Shown here: piece after piece, positions 1 through 10,065 of the stretch
How positions within the stretch are numbered: position 1 is the stretch's first letter
Layout of the letters: each line of letters starts with the position of its first letter
Source: Lichenicoccus sp964246745
GTDB lineage: Bacteria > Pseudomonadota > Alphaproteobacteria > Acetobacterales > Acetobacteraceae
Assembly: GCA_964246745.1 (NCBI GenBank)
Contig: CAXTRK010000020.1
Span: 1-56,048, forward strand
Direction of reading: 5' to 3'
Length of the DNA: 56,048 nt
Notes under the pieces: generated by a model
Databases searched by the model: none
What the model was told of the DNA's origin: nothing
What the model saw: the letters and a program-made list of their open reading frames with translations, nothing else
Position numbers and translations under genes: made by a program

Positions 1-1052
1 GGCGCGAGGCCTGGAGCGCCAGCCTGTCCCAGCACGCGGCGTCGCGGGACGGCTCGGGCGCGCGCCGCGGCCTCGATGCGCTGCTCGCCCTGCTGCCGGA
101 ATTCGTCAGCCTCTCCTGCGAGCCGGGCCTGCCCAGCATGCCGCGGCTTGGAACCGTCGAACGCAGCCTGTGCCTGGGCACGCAGGAACATGGCATGGCC
201 GCGCTGCTGAACGGCATCGCGCTGCACGGCGGCCTGCTCGCCTGCGGATCCGCCTCCTTCATCGCCGTCGACCGCATGCGCCCGGCCTTGCGGCTCGCCG
301 CCCTGATGGGGCGGCAGGTGATCCATCTGCTGACCCATGACGGGCTGGCGCTGGGCGAGGACGGGGCCGCCTGGCAGCCGGTGGAACAGCTCGCCAGCCT
401 GCGCGCGATGCCGAACGTGGCGGTGTTCCGCCCGGCGGATGGCGCCGAGATGATGGAATGCTGGCAGCTTGCCCTGCATCGGACCGACGGTCCCAGCCTG
501 ATCGCCTGTTGTCCGCGCGTGCCGCCCGATCTACGCGAGGCGCTGCGTGCCGCCGAAGGCGCCGTCGGGGCGCCGCTCGGCAATGCGTGCGCGCACGGCG
601 GCTATGTTCTGGCCGATGCGCCGGATGGGCGGCCGCGCGACGTGACGCTGATCGCCACTGGCCCGGAGCTCGGCATCGCCATCGAGTCGCGCCGGCTGCT
701 GGCCGGGCGCGGGGTACGCGCCGCCGTGGTCTCCCTGCCCTGCTGGGAGCTGTTCGCGCAGCAGCCGGCGAGCTATCGTGAGGCGATCCTCGGCGCGGCG
801 CCGCGCGTCGGCATCGAGGCGGCGTCCGGCTTCGGCTGGGAGCGCTGGCTCGGGCGCGCCGGCATGTTCATCGGCATCGACGATTTCGGCATCTCGGCGC
901 CAGCTGACGAGATCTACCGGCGGTTCGGGATTACCCCGGAGGCGGTCTCGGAGCGGGTGCGCCGCCTGCTCGGCAGACGCGAGGAGGCGACGTTGCAGGA
1001 CGCGAGACCTCGGGACGGCAGACCCTGGCCAGCCGATCAGAAACCGCCGTAA
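1..1052 (+). CDS. tkt: Transketolase-family protein, C-terminal part (cut by window edge)
   Basis: The frame is open from base 3, so the gene begins outside the window. Transketolases transfer two-carbon units between sugar phosphates using thiamine diphosphate, in the pentose phosphate or Calvin pathway. Visible are the pyrimidine-domain motifs GTQEHGM and LGEDG, then a C-terminal domain with GGYVL, IATG and FGISAPADE, in the usual family order. Two places are unusual: the common GPTHQPVE motif reads GAAWQPVE (Trp codon at 372-374), and the LSRQ stretch reads ACCPR. Both normally help bind substrate, so this may be a divergent paralogue. gap begins 31 bases after the stop, suggesting a tkt-gap-pgk operon. 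The family call is firm; ordinary transketolase activity is not. Confidence 0.85.
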   Translation, partial: REAWSASLSQHAASRDGSGARRGLDALLALLPEFVSLSCEPGLPSMPRLGTVERSLCLGTQEHGMAALLNGIALHGGLLACGSASFIAVDRMRPALRLAALMGRQVIHLLTHDGLALGEDGAAWQPVEQLASLRAMPNVAVFRPADGAEMMECWQLALHRTDGPSLIACCPRVPPDLREALRAAEGAVGAPLGNACAHGGYVLADAPDGRPRDVTLIATGPELGIAIESRRLLAGRGVRAAVVSLPCWELFAQQPASYREAILGAAPRVGIEAASGFGWERWLGRAGMFIGIDDFGISAPADEIYRRFGITPEAVSERVRRLLGRREEATLQDARPRDGRPWPADQKPP

Positions 1053-1083
1053 TCTCCGGCCAACGCATTCAAGGACCGACCCT

Positions 1084-2102
1084 ATGCCAGTCAAGCTAGC
1101 CATCAACGGATTTGGACGCATCGGACGCCTGGTGCTGCGCGGCATCATTGAAAGCGGCCGCACCGACGTCGAGGTCATGGCGATCAACGACCTGGGCTCG
1201 GTCTCCGACAACGCCCACCTGCTGCGCTACGACAGCGTGCACGGCCGCTTTCCCGGCGAGGTGCGGATCGACGGCAACAGCATCGTGATCCAGGCGGGCG
1301 GCCGCGCCTATGCGCCGATCAGGGTTTCCGCCGAGCGCGATCCCGCGCGCGTGCCCTATCAGGGCGTCGACGTGGCGATGGAATGCACCGGCCTGTTCAC
1401 CAAGAAGGAGGCGGCGGCACAGCTCATCACCGCGGGCGCGCGCAAGGTGCTGGTCTCGGCGCCCGCCGACGGCGTCGACGCCACCATCGTCTACGGCGTC
1501 AACCATCACACCATCACCCGCGAGATGACGGTGATCTCGAACGCGTCCTGCACCACCAACTGCCTGGCGCCGATGGCCAAGGTGCTGGACGACGCCTACG
1601 GCATCGAGCGCGGCTACATGGTCACCATCCACAGCTACACCGGCGACCAGCGCACCGTCGATACGCTGCACAAGGACCTGCACCGCGCCCGCGCCGCGGC
1701 TCTGAACATGATCCCGACCAGCACCGGAGCGGCGCGCGCGGTCGGCCTGGTGCTGCCGCAACTCAAGGGCAAGCTCGACGGCACCGCGATCCGCGTGCCG
1801 ACGCCGAACGTCTCGCTGGTCTCGCTTGACTTCGTGCCGCGCATGCCGCCCGCGTCCGCCGCCGAGGTCAATGACACGTTCAGGCGTGCCAGCGAGGACG
1901 CGCTGCGCGGCATTCTGGTGATGAGCACCGAGCCGCTGGTCAGCAGCGATTTCAATCACGTCATCGCCTCGTGCTCGTTCGACGCGACACAGACAGCGCT
2001 GGTCGACAGCGGCAAGCTGGTGCGCGTCTGCGGCTGGTATGACAATGAGTGGGGCTTCTCCAACCGCATGGCCGACACCGCCGCGGTGTTCGGAGCGGTC
2101 TG

Positions 2103-2103
<1 letters not shown>
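1084..2103 (+). CDS. gap: Glyceraldehyde-3-phosphate dehydrogenase, type I
   Basis: A 339-residue cytosolic enzyme that oxidises and phosphorylates glyceraldehyde-3-phosphate to 1,3-bisphosphoglycerate with NAD(P). The N-terminal Rossmann motif INGFGRIGR lies at about residues 7-15. The catalytic cysteine is Cys156 in SNASCTTNC, and the late motif WYDNEWGFSNRM is present. ATG 1084 was chosen because the family starts directly before the Rossmann motif; the frame is open further upstream but without family sequence. Its TGA overlaps the pgk ATG by one base, so the two are probably translationally coupled. Length is normal for the family. Confidence 0.97.
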
Positions 2104-3338
<1,235 letters not shown>

Positions 3339-3380
3339 CGTCGAAGCCCGCGTGACATCTGCGCATAACCTGGGGGGATC

Positions 3381-5453
3381 GTGGCGTATCTCGCTCTAGA
3401 CCCGGTGTTGGTTCGGGATGACGGGTTGGTGCTGCGTCGTGCGGATGGCGGCGAGACGCCGATCCAGGGCTTGTCCGTGCTTGCTCCGGGCTGGCGCGCG
3501 ACAGCGTTGTTCTGCGGATTTGACAGCGTCTGGCTGCTCGAGCTGGAGCATGAGGATGGGCGGGAGGGAACTTTGTTCCTGTCTCCGGATGCGGGGCTTC
3601 TTACCCACGAGATAGAGCGCCTGCCGTACGCCATTCTCGCGGAAATCGCCGCCACCATCGCCCATTGGAAGGCGCATCCGCACGCGCCGGAGACGCGTGA
3701 TGCCGTGGCGGCGTTCAAACAGCTCAATTGCAGAACACGCGTGCAAATCCCGTTGTCGGGCTTTCTGCCGGAAATTCTGTTCGATCCGGTGGTCGCCGCC
3801 AAACCAGATGCGGTGCTGCGCCGCCGTGACGGCAGCGCCTTCAGGATCATCTCCGAAAGGCCGCAGCCGGCGGCGGTGATGGAGTGGACCGGCCGCTTCC
3901 TGTTCACGCTGTTTGCGCCCTTGCTGCTGCTGGAAATAAGCCGGGAATTCGACCTGCCGGAGACCTGGTTCCTGCACGAGGACGGGACGTTCTACGGCAC
4001 GTCGTTCGATGACGTGCCGCCTTCCCTGCTTGAGCTGGTCAGCGAGCGCGGCGGCAGATTGATGCGCCGGATCGATGCCGGTGTGGGATGCTTCGACAGC
4101 GTGCGGCTGCTCAACGGGCGAACTCGGGAGGCTATCGCGGCACTCGTGCCACGCACCGACGCCGGTCAGCATCTCGACGCGCTGCAGAGCGGGCTTGCCT
4201 ATGGTGCGGCGGATCATGCCTTCGACATCATCAAGGTGATCAGCCCGGCCACGCAGCCTGAGACATTCGCGCGCCGCGCGCCAGGCTGGTTTATCGATGC
4301 CGCCGGCAACGCCTGGATCGTTACCGGATCCCTGCCGATCGCCATCGAGGTTCCCTACAGCGCCAACCTGTTCCATCTCGTTATGGACATCGGCAAGGTG
4401 CGCGACGGCACGCGGATGACGGTGCGCGCGAACGACTCTCCGGTCAGCAACCACCTGCTAAGCCGGCTGCAAGACAATGGCACCGTGCTGACCTGCCTGA
4501 TTCCGCCAGAGCGGATCAGAGACCACACGCTTCGCCTCGGCTTCAGCTTCGAGCCGCCACTGATCGGCGCGGAGGCCGCCTTCCGGCTTGACCGGCTCAC
4601 GTTGTCGGCGAGCGCCAGACGCGAGGAGCTGGCCGTGCCGCCCGATCGCGACCTCTTGGGCGAGTTCGTCAGCATCGGCGCCAATTGCGAGCTCGGCTTC
4701 GCGCAGCGTCATTTTGGAATCGAGTCTATCGGACTGCTCCGGTTCTCCGGAAATCGTGGTCTGGGATCGCTGATCAAGCTCTTCGAGACCGAGTTCGCAG
4801 GCCTCGGCGCGCCTGGATCGTTACGGTCCACAATCAGTTGGATCGAGGGCCAAAAGGAATACATGATCTGGGCTGACGAGGTCGGCCTGTTCTATCATAC
4901 CTGGCGAAATCCGGATGAAGTGAGCCAGGCGGATGTGATCGCCGAAAACGAGATCAAGCTGGCCTATCTGGGCCGCAAATTGATCGAAGACCTGGAGGAT
5001 GGCGAGAAGATATTTGTCTACAAGCAGAGTTCCCGAGCGGACCTTGCGGAAATGCTGTCGCTGCACGCTGCCATGAGCCGTTATGGCCGCACGCGTCTGC
5101 TCTGGGTCGGTCGCGTGGAAGCCGGACGCAGCCCTGGCGACGTGGAATGGATCGCGCCGAACCTTTTGCGCGGCGCCATGGCCAGTTTCGACCGGGCCGA
5201 GGAGCCGTGCATCGATGCGTGGCTCACTCTTTGCCGCAACGCGTACCGGGAGTTCCATGCGCCCTATCGACGACAGCAAGCACCCCACGAGAAGCCTCCC
5301 GCCGAGCCGCCTGCAAAGCCCGCGAGGACGTCGTTCGAGATCCTTGCCGATCCGGGCATTGTCACGCCAGAGCTTGTCGGCAACATCGTCGAGGCCAGGG
5401 AGGAAGGGCTCTTTGCCCGCCTGCGTGCCCGCGTGCTCGCACGCGTTCAATGA
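3381..5453 (+). CDS. Large protein of unknown function with IGxNCELGxxQR domain
   Basis: A 690-residue protein starting at GTG 3381 after a GGGGGG stretch that may act as ribosome binding site. No signal peptide or membrane span is evident. The first 230 residues contain two copies of a loose motif (Leu-Leu-Glu-Leu/Ile, short gap, Trp/Leu-Phe-Leu) near residues 52 and 180; the same motif recurs twice in the next gene. The C-terminal part, from about residue 430, begins FVSIGANCELGFAQRHFGIE. This resembles a domain of unknown function seen next to polysaccharide and glycosyltransferase genes, but I cannot name its activity. The next gene starts 21 bases downstream, so the pair is likely co-transcribed. 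Family placement is tentative; the gene itself looks real. Confidence 0.8.
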   Translation: MAYLALDPVLVRDDGLVLRRADGGETPIQGLSVLAPGWRATALFCGFDSVWLLELEHEDGREGTLFLSPDAGLLTHEIERLPYAILAEIAATIAHWKAHPHAPETRDAVAAFKQLNCRTRVQIPLSGFLPEILFDPVVAAKPDAVLRRRDGSAFRIISERPQPAAVMEWTGRFLFTLFAPLLLLEISREFDLPETWFLHEDGTFYGTSFDDVPPSLLELVSERGGRLMRRIDAGVGCFDSVRLLNGRTREAIAALVPRTDAGQHLDALQSGLAYGAADHAFDIIKVISPATQPETFARRAPGWFIDAAGNAWIVTGSLPIAIEVPYSANLFHLVMDIGKVRDGTRMTVRANDSPVSNHLLSRLQDNGTVLTCLIPPERIRDHTLRLGFSFEPPLIGAEAAFRLDRLTLSASARREELAVPPDRDLLGEFVSIGANCELGFAQRHFGIESIGLLRFSGNRGLGSLIKLFETEFAGLGAPGSLRSTISWIEGQKEYMIWADEVGLFYHTWRNPDEVSQADVIAENEIKLAYLGRKLIEDLEDGEKIFVYKQSSRADLAEMLSLHAAMSRYGRTRLLWVGRVEAGRSPGDVEWIAPNLLRGAMASFDRAEEPCIDAWLTLCRNAYREFHAPYRRQQAPHEKPPAEPPAKPARTSFEILADPGIVTPELVGNIVEAREEGLFARLRARVLARVQ

Positions 5454-5474
5454 GCAGGCGAGCCAGGGCGCCGG

Positions 5475-7826
5475 GTGGAAACTCCTCAGTTCTCGCTGCA
5501 AGACGATGATGGCGCGGCGATCCTGGTGGCGCCCTCAGGTCTGCGGCGCCCGCTTGTCCGCGACGGGCGCGGCTTCGAGGCGCTGAGGCAAGGCTGGTCG
5601 CCGGAAGCGTTCCACCAGGCGCTCGCGCCGATCACCATCATCGCGCTGCGTCACCTTGATGGCGGGCGGGCCTGCTGGATCGTCGACGCCTCGAACGAAA
5701 CCTATTGCGAGCCGGTGCATCGTCTGCCGGACGCAATGCGCCGAAGCCTGCACTTGGCGACGCGGCGTGCGCTGGACACTGCACGCGGCGAGTGGGACCG
5801 CATGCCGAGGCGGGTCCGCCTGGAGCTGCTCGCCAACACCCAGGCCGACGCGGCGGTTGCCGCCGACGGGCTCATCGACCAGCTCGCGCACCCTGAGCAA
5901 GCGCCTGGCGCGCGGCTCAGGGTGCGATGCCAGGAGGAGCAGCTTTCCATAATTCTCCCAGGCGGGTGGGAGATCCCGATCCTGCTTGGCGGCAGGGTGC
6001 TGCTGCCGTCCGATTTCGAGTCTGGCTGGACCGCGGAGACGCTCTACCGGGATTTCGCGCCAAGCTATCTGCTGGAACTCCGCCACAGCAGCGGCGCACA
6101 GGCCGCCTGGCTGCTGGACCGCCAACTCCGCCAGGTTGGCGACATCTGGCGGCCGCCGCCCGGGATGGGCGAGGTGCTGGTCCGTCACGCGGCGCCGGTG
6201 ATGGACCGCTATCTGGCAAGCGTGCTTGCCTTCCAGGAACCAGCCGCCGATCCGGTGGTGGAGCGATACCTGGCGCTTGATCCGTCTGTGCGGCATGCGC
6301 TCATCGCGCATTCCGGGGGGTCCATCCGGCCGCCGCTCGAGCCGTTCGCCGCAGGGCGGATGCCGCAGACATTTGCCCTGCCCACCCAATCCGGCGCCGC
6401 TGTCACGCTCGCCCGGGAGGCAGTCGGGCGCGCGGTCACCACGGACCTGCATCAGCGCACCTTGGAGGCGATCCTGTGTGGCCGGTTCGAGTGGCCAAGT
6501 CCCGTCGACGCAAGTCCCGCCAGATTATGCGGCATCTTCACTTTCGATGATTATGTCTTCGTCTATCAGTTTCTGGATCGCAACGGCCTGGACTTCATGC
6601 TGGTCGCCGGCGATCGTTCGGCCAGAGTGATCGGCCTGGTGTTGCCATCGGCCAACCTGTTCGTGTTCGACGAGCAGGTTCCGCGCTGGATGCACGATGA
6701 CTGGCTGCGTTTCGAGCGCGGCGGCGATTTCTGGTTCCTGCTGCACCGTCATGTCAACCAGTACGCAACAGAGATCGCCCGCCGCGCCCGCGGCGAAACG
6801 GCGGCGCCTGTCAACGTGCTGCTCAGCAACGTGCATATCGGTCACCATCTCTGGAATGACCTGACCGGCCTGGAAGCCCTCTGCGACGCGGTGCCCGCGG
6901 CTCGCCTGCCGATGACCATGATCCTCGGCGCCGACGACCTGCACGCCGAACTGTTCGGCCCGATCGACGCGCTGTTCCCGCATCTGGCCGGCCATGTCGA
7001 TCGTTCCTTGCCCGACGTCGACGCGTTTATCCGTTGGACCTATGAAAACGATGTCTGGCCTTGCCGGATCACGCGCGAACGCATCACCGCCGCACTCCGC
7101 GAGCGGGTCACCCGCGCTCTTGACGCAACCGCCGACGCGCAAATGGTGCGCGACAGTCTCGGCCACCCAGCTCTCTCCCGCTCAGGGGGAGCGCCCGCGG
7201 CGCCGGTCATCATCTTCGGGTTGCGTGTCGAGGACCGGACCTTCACCGACCTTGAGGAGTTCTGCGCGGCGTTCGTCGGTTTCATCGCCGACCGTCATCC
7301 GGGCGCCACGATTGTCTTCGACGGCCATAATCGCGGACCGACCGGCGCTGTCATCCGTGGCATGGCCTACGCCCTCGCCCAACAGGCCCCGGAGGAAGTC
7401 GAGTTTCAGATCGTGCGCAATCTCAGCGAACGCTTCGCACTCGCACCGGTCAGCATCGTCGGCACCACCGGGCAGAGCATCGCCACCAGCCTCGCCTGGT
7501 GCCGCCATGCCGATGCCGCGTTCGCGATCTGGGGCGCGGGCCTCGCCAAATACCGCTGGCTGGCCAACCTGCCGACGATGATGATCAGCACGCGGGACAA
7601 CCTGCTCCACCGTCCCGACCTGCCGATCTATCACGACCCGCGCTTTGTTGAAGCGCCAGCGCCCGCCCTGCTCGTCGACCCCGACTGGATCACCGACACC
7701 GGCCAGGAGGGAGCGCTGGCCAGCGGCCACATACAGGGCCATCGAGGCTGCTTCAGCGCCGATCCGGAAGTGGTGCTGCCGGCTTTCGATGCCTTCCTGC
7801 GCCAGATTCGGGCCGATGCCCATTAA
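5475..7826 (+). CDS. Large protein of unknown function, partner of the preceding gene
   Basis: A 783-residue protein with GTG start at 5475. The N-terminal 300 residues carry two copies of the motif shared with the upstream gene (APITIIALRHLDGG... near residue 51 and APSYLLELRHSSG... near residue 194, each ending in a Trp-hydrophobic-Asp triplet). The C-terminal half, from about residue 440, includes LLSNVHIGHHLWNDL, FDGHNRGPTG and SIVGTTGQSIATSLAW. It reads like a nucleotide-sugar or GT-B-like fold, but no catalytic motif could be assigned. No signal peptide or transmembrane segment is seen. A role in surface carbohydrate handling is a guess from these features. Confidence 0.78.
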   Translation: METPQFSLQDDDGAAILVAPSGLRRPLVRDGRGFEALRQGWSPEAFHQALAPITIIALRHLDGGRACWIVDASNETYCEPVHRLPDAMRRSLHLATRRALDTARGEWDRMPRRVRLELLANTQADAAVAADGLIDQLAHPEQAPGARLRVRCQEEQLSIILPGGWEIPILLGGRVLLPSDFESGWTAETLYRDFAPSYLLELRHSSGAQAAWLLDRQLRQVGDIWRPPPGMGEVLVRHAAPVMDRYLASVLAFQEPAADPVVERYLALDPSVRHALIAHSGGSIRPPLEPFAAGRMPQTFALPTQSGAAVTLAREAVGRAVTTDLHQRTLEAILCGRFEWPSPVDASPARLCGIFTFDDYVFVYQFLDRNGLDFMLVAGDRSARVIGLVLPSANLFVFDEQVPRWMHDDWLRFERGGDFWFLLHRHVNQYATEIARRARGETAAPVNVLLSNVHIGHHLWNDLTGLEALCDAVPAARLPMTMILGADDLHAELFGPIDALFPHLAGHVDRSLPDVDAFIRWTYENDVWPCRITRERITAALRERVTRALDATADAQMVRDSLGHPALSRSGGAPAAPVIIFGLRVEDRTFTDLEEFCAAFVGFIADRHPGATIVFDGHNRGPTGAVIRGMAYALAQQAPEEVEFQIVRNLSERFALAPVSIVGTTGQSIATSLAWCRHADAAFAIWGAGLAKYRWLANLPTMMISTRDNLLHRPDLPIYHDPRFVEAPAPALLVDPDWITDTGQEGALASGHIQGHRGCFSADPEVVLPAFDAFLRQIRADAH

Positions 7827-8031
7827 CCCTGACTTCATCTTCGTCGGCGATGATCGGCCCATGATCGCCAGCACCTCCCTTGCCGCCTTTTCTGTCCAGC
7901 CTCGGCCGTCCGTCGGCCGCGTGTCGCAACCGGCAATCTCGGCCAGCGGCGCGTCTTCCGGCGCGGCCTCCGCGCTGCCCTCGCCTGATCCATCGACGCG
8001 ACGCGGAACCCTGCTCGACATCTCCGCCTAG
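7816..8031 (+). CDS. Small ORF of unknown function
   Basis: A possible 71-residue protein starting at ATG 7816, overlapping the end of the preceding gene by 11 bases. It begins with MPINPDFIFVGDDRPMI and continues as a Ser/Ala/Pro-rich tail without a signal peptide or membrane span. The overlap and ordinary codon choice fit a small co-translated gene, but there is no recognised family. It could be a chance ORF. Confidence 0.35.
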   Translation: MPINPDFIFVGDDRPMIASTSLAAFSVQPRPSVGRVSQPAISASGASSGAASALPSPDPSTRRGTLLDISA

Positions 8032-8141
8032 CAGCATCGGCATCAAGGGCGTCAGCGCTTCGATAAAGCGACCCGTTTAAACAAAAACTCAGCGGCGATT
8101 TCGTTTGTAATTTCGCACAGGCGCGTCCACCCTGCGCCTCC

Positions 8142-8711
8142 ATGTCACGCTTCTCCCGCATCGTGCCGGACGGAGAGAACCGCGAGCGGGTCTCCTGTCT
8201 CGATTGCGGACATGTGTTTTATGAAAATCCGAAGATCGTGGTCGGCGCCGTCGTTGCGCATCACGGCCGCATCCTGCTCTGCCGGCGGGCGATCGAGCCG
8301 AGACGCGGCTTCTGGACGCTTCCCGCCGGCTATCTCGAACTGAACGAAACCCCGGCCGAAGGCGCCATGCGGGAGACCTTCGAGGAGGCCGGCGCACGCA
8401 TCGCCATCGACGGCATTCTCGCCATCTTCAGCATCAGCCGCATTGCCCAGGTGCAAATCATCCATCGCGCGCGCTTCGCCGATCCGGCCGAAGCCCTGAT
8501 CGAGGCTGGCGCTGAGAGCCTAGAGGTCGGATTGTTCACGCCCGAGGCCATCCCGCGCGACGACATTGCCTTTCCCACGGTGCATTGGGCGATCGACGCG
8601 CATTTGCGGCTCGGCAACGGGCCGCTGCTTGCCCCTTTCGGCAACCCCAAGGAAGATCCGCGCGGCGAAGGCAGTCTGCCCGGACACGCGCCGCAGAGGG
8701 AGACGGTCTGA
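8142..8711 (+). CDS. Nudix hydrolase with N-terminal CxxC motif
   Basis: A 189-residue hydrolase likely to cleave a nucleoside diphosphate linked to another group (for example ADP-ribose or NADH). The full Nudix box is present: Gly-x5-Glu in GYLELNE, then RETFEEAG. A CLDCG pair near the N-terminus resembles half of a zinc ribbon as in NudC-like enzymes. The substrate cannot be told from the sequence. Its TGA overlaps the ATG of the following exported-protein gene by one base, so they are probably translated together. Confidence 0.85.
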   Translation: MSRFSRIVPDGENRERVSCLDCGHVFYENPKIVVGAVVAHHGRILLCRRAIEPRRGFWTLPAGYLELNETPAEGAMRETFEEAGARIAIDGILAIFSISRIAQVQIIHRARFADPAEALIEAGAESLEVGLFTPEAIPRDDIAFPTVHWAIDAHLRLGNGPLLAPFGNPKEDPRGEGSLPGHAPQRETV

Positions 8712-9112
8712 TGAGTCAGTTCCGCTTCAGCCAGTTCCGCTTCAGTCAGGGCATCCTGCTTGCGTCGGCATTGTCATTGCCGCTCCAGGCACGCGCGGTA
8801 TCGCTGTCGGATGCTTCGTCATCGGCGCGGTTGGTGTGGGCGCCACCGCTTGGCGCGCCGGCTCCGGTGGTCGTGCAGGCAACCGCCGAGACGATGCGCC
8901 CGGCGCCGCTGCCGAACCCGGACGTCGAGGAGCCCGGCCCGAACCAGGAAGCGCTCGCCGCACAGAGCGATGCCAGCCTGGCACCCGGAGTTTTCAACAT
9001 GAAGTCGCATTTCGCCGGTGACGGCTATGCGCCCGGCTCTAATCTCGAGACAGACCAGAACCATCGGCACACCGTGGGCGGCGGCATGAACCTGTCGGTT
9101 CCCATGCCTTAG
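8711..9112 (+). CDS. Small exported protein of unknown function
   Basis: A 133-residue protein. After a duplicated start (SQFRF twice, from a 15-base tandem repeat) it has a hydrophobic stretch, GILLASALSLPL, ending in QARA. This looks like a Sec signal peptide. The mature part is Ala/Pro-rich, then holds a His-containing Gly-rich end. No family was recognised. ATG 8711 is fixed by the one-base overlap with the Nudix gene. It converges on ftsY with only four bases between the stops. Confidence 0.6.
   Translation: MSQFRFSQFRFSQGILLASALSLPLQARAVSLSDASSSARLVWAPPLGAPAPVVVQATAETMRPAPLPNPDVEEPGPNQEALAAQSDASLAPGVFNMKSHFAGDGYAPGSNLETDQNHRHTVGGGMNLSVPMP
8717..8746 (+). repeat. Tandem 15-base repeat, two units, in a coding start
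   Basis: Two copies of cagttccgcttcagc/t lie head to tail and encode Gln-Phe-Arg-Phe-Ser twice directly after the start codon of the small exported protein. It is probably a replication slippage product. Confidence 0.8.
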
Positions 9113-9116
9113 GATC

Positions 9117-10064
9117 TCAGCTCGGCTCGTCGGCACGCTGCAGCCGCACGGTGTCGCCGACTAGGCCGCGGGCAAAATCGTCCGCCTGGAACGGGCGCAG
9201 ATCCTCCGCCCGTTCGCCGACGCCGACCGCGTGAACCGGCAGTCCGAAGGTCTCGGCCAGCGCCACCACAATCCCGCCTCTGGCGCTGCCGTCGAGCTTG
9301 GTGACGATCAGGCCGGTGACGCTGACCATCTCCTTGAAGACACGAACCTGCTCGATCGCGTTCTGCCCGGTGGTGGCATCGAGCACCAGCAGCACCGAGT
9401 GCGGCGCGGCCGCGTCGAACTTGCGCAGCACACGGATGATCTTGGCGAGCTCTTCCATCAGCGCGGCCTTGTTGTGCATCCGGCCGGCGGTGTCGATCAG
9501 CAGCAGGTCGGCGCCCTCCTTGCGGGCGCGGGCGAACGCCTCGTAGGCGAGGCCGGCCGCATCGGCGTTGGGGGCGCCGGCGATCACCGGCGCGCCGACC
9601 CGCTCGCCCCAGATCTGCAACTGCTCGACGGCGGCGGCGCGGAAGGTGTCGCCTGCCACCAGCACCGGACGCAGCCCCGCTTGTCCATACTGCAGCGCCA
9701 TCTTGCCAATCGTCGTGGTCTTGCCGGTGCCGTTGACGCCGACGACGAGGACCACATGCGGCTTGAGTGAAAGGTCGGGCACGAACGGCAACGCGACCGG
9801 CTCCAGCACGCGGGCGATCTCAGCGGACAGCGCGGTGCGCACTTCCTCGTCGGTCACTTCCTTGCCGAAGCGGGTGCGACGGAACTCGTCGATGACCCGT
9901 CCGGCCACCGCCGGCCCCAGGTCGGCGGCGATCAGCAGTTCCTCCAGCTCTTCGAGGGCGGCCTCGTCCAGCCGGCGTCGGCTGAACACCGTGGTGATGC
10001 CGCCGAGCTTCTGGGTGCTGCGGGAAAGCCCTTCCTTCAGTCGGCTGAAGAAACCCAGCGCCAT
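9117..10064 (-). CDS. ftsY: Signal recognition particle receptor FtsY
   Basis: A 315-residue SRP receptor GTPase that docks ribosome-SRP complexes at the inner membrane and hands them to SecYEG/YidC. Motifs in order: the helical N domain starting FFSRLKEGLSRSTQ, G1 GVNGTGKTTT, the DTAGRMHNK segment, TKLDGSARGG, and the closing GVGE. It lacks the long acidic A domain of the E. coli protein, which is usual in alphaproteobacteria. ATG 10064 lies one base after the mtaB stop. It is the last gene of the dapF-mtaB-ftsY unit. Confidence 0.96.
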   Translation of the reverse strand: MALGFFSRLKEGLSRSTQKLGGITTVFSRRRLDEAALEELEELLIAADLGPAVAGRVIDEFRRTRFGKEVTDEEVRTALSAEIARVLEPVALPFVPDLSLKPHVVLVVGVNGTGKTTTIGKMALQYGQAGLRPVLVAGDTFRAAAVEQLQIWGERVGAPVIAGAPNADAAGLAYEAFARARKEGADLLLIDTAGRMHNKAALMEELAKIIRVLRKFDAAAPHSVLLVLDATTGQNAIEQVRVFKEMVSVTGLIVTKLDGSARGGIVVALAETFGLPVHAVGVGERAEDLRPFQADDFARGLVGDTVRLQRADEPS

Positions 10065-10065
10065 G

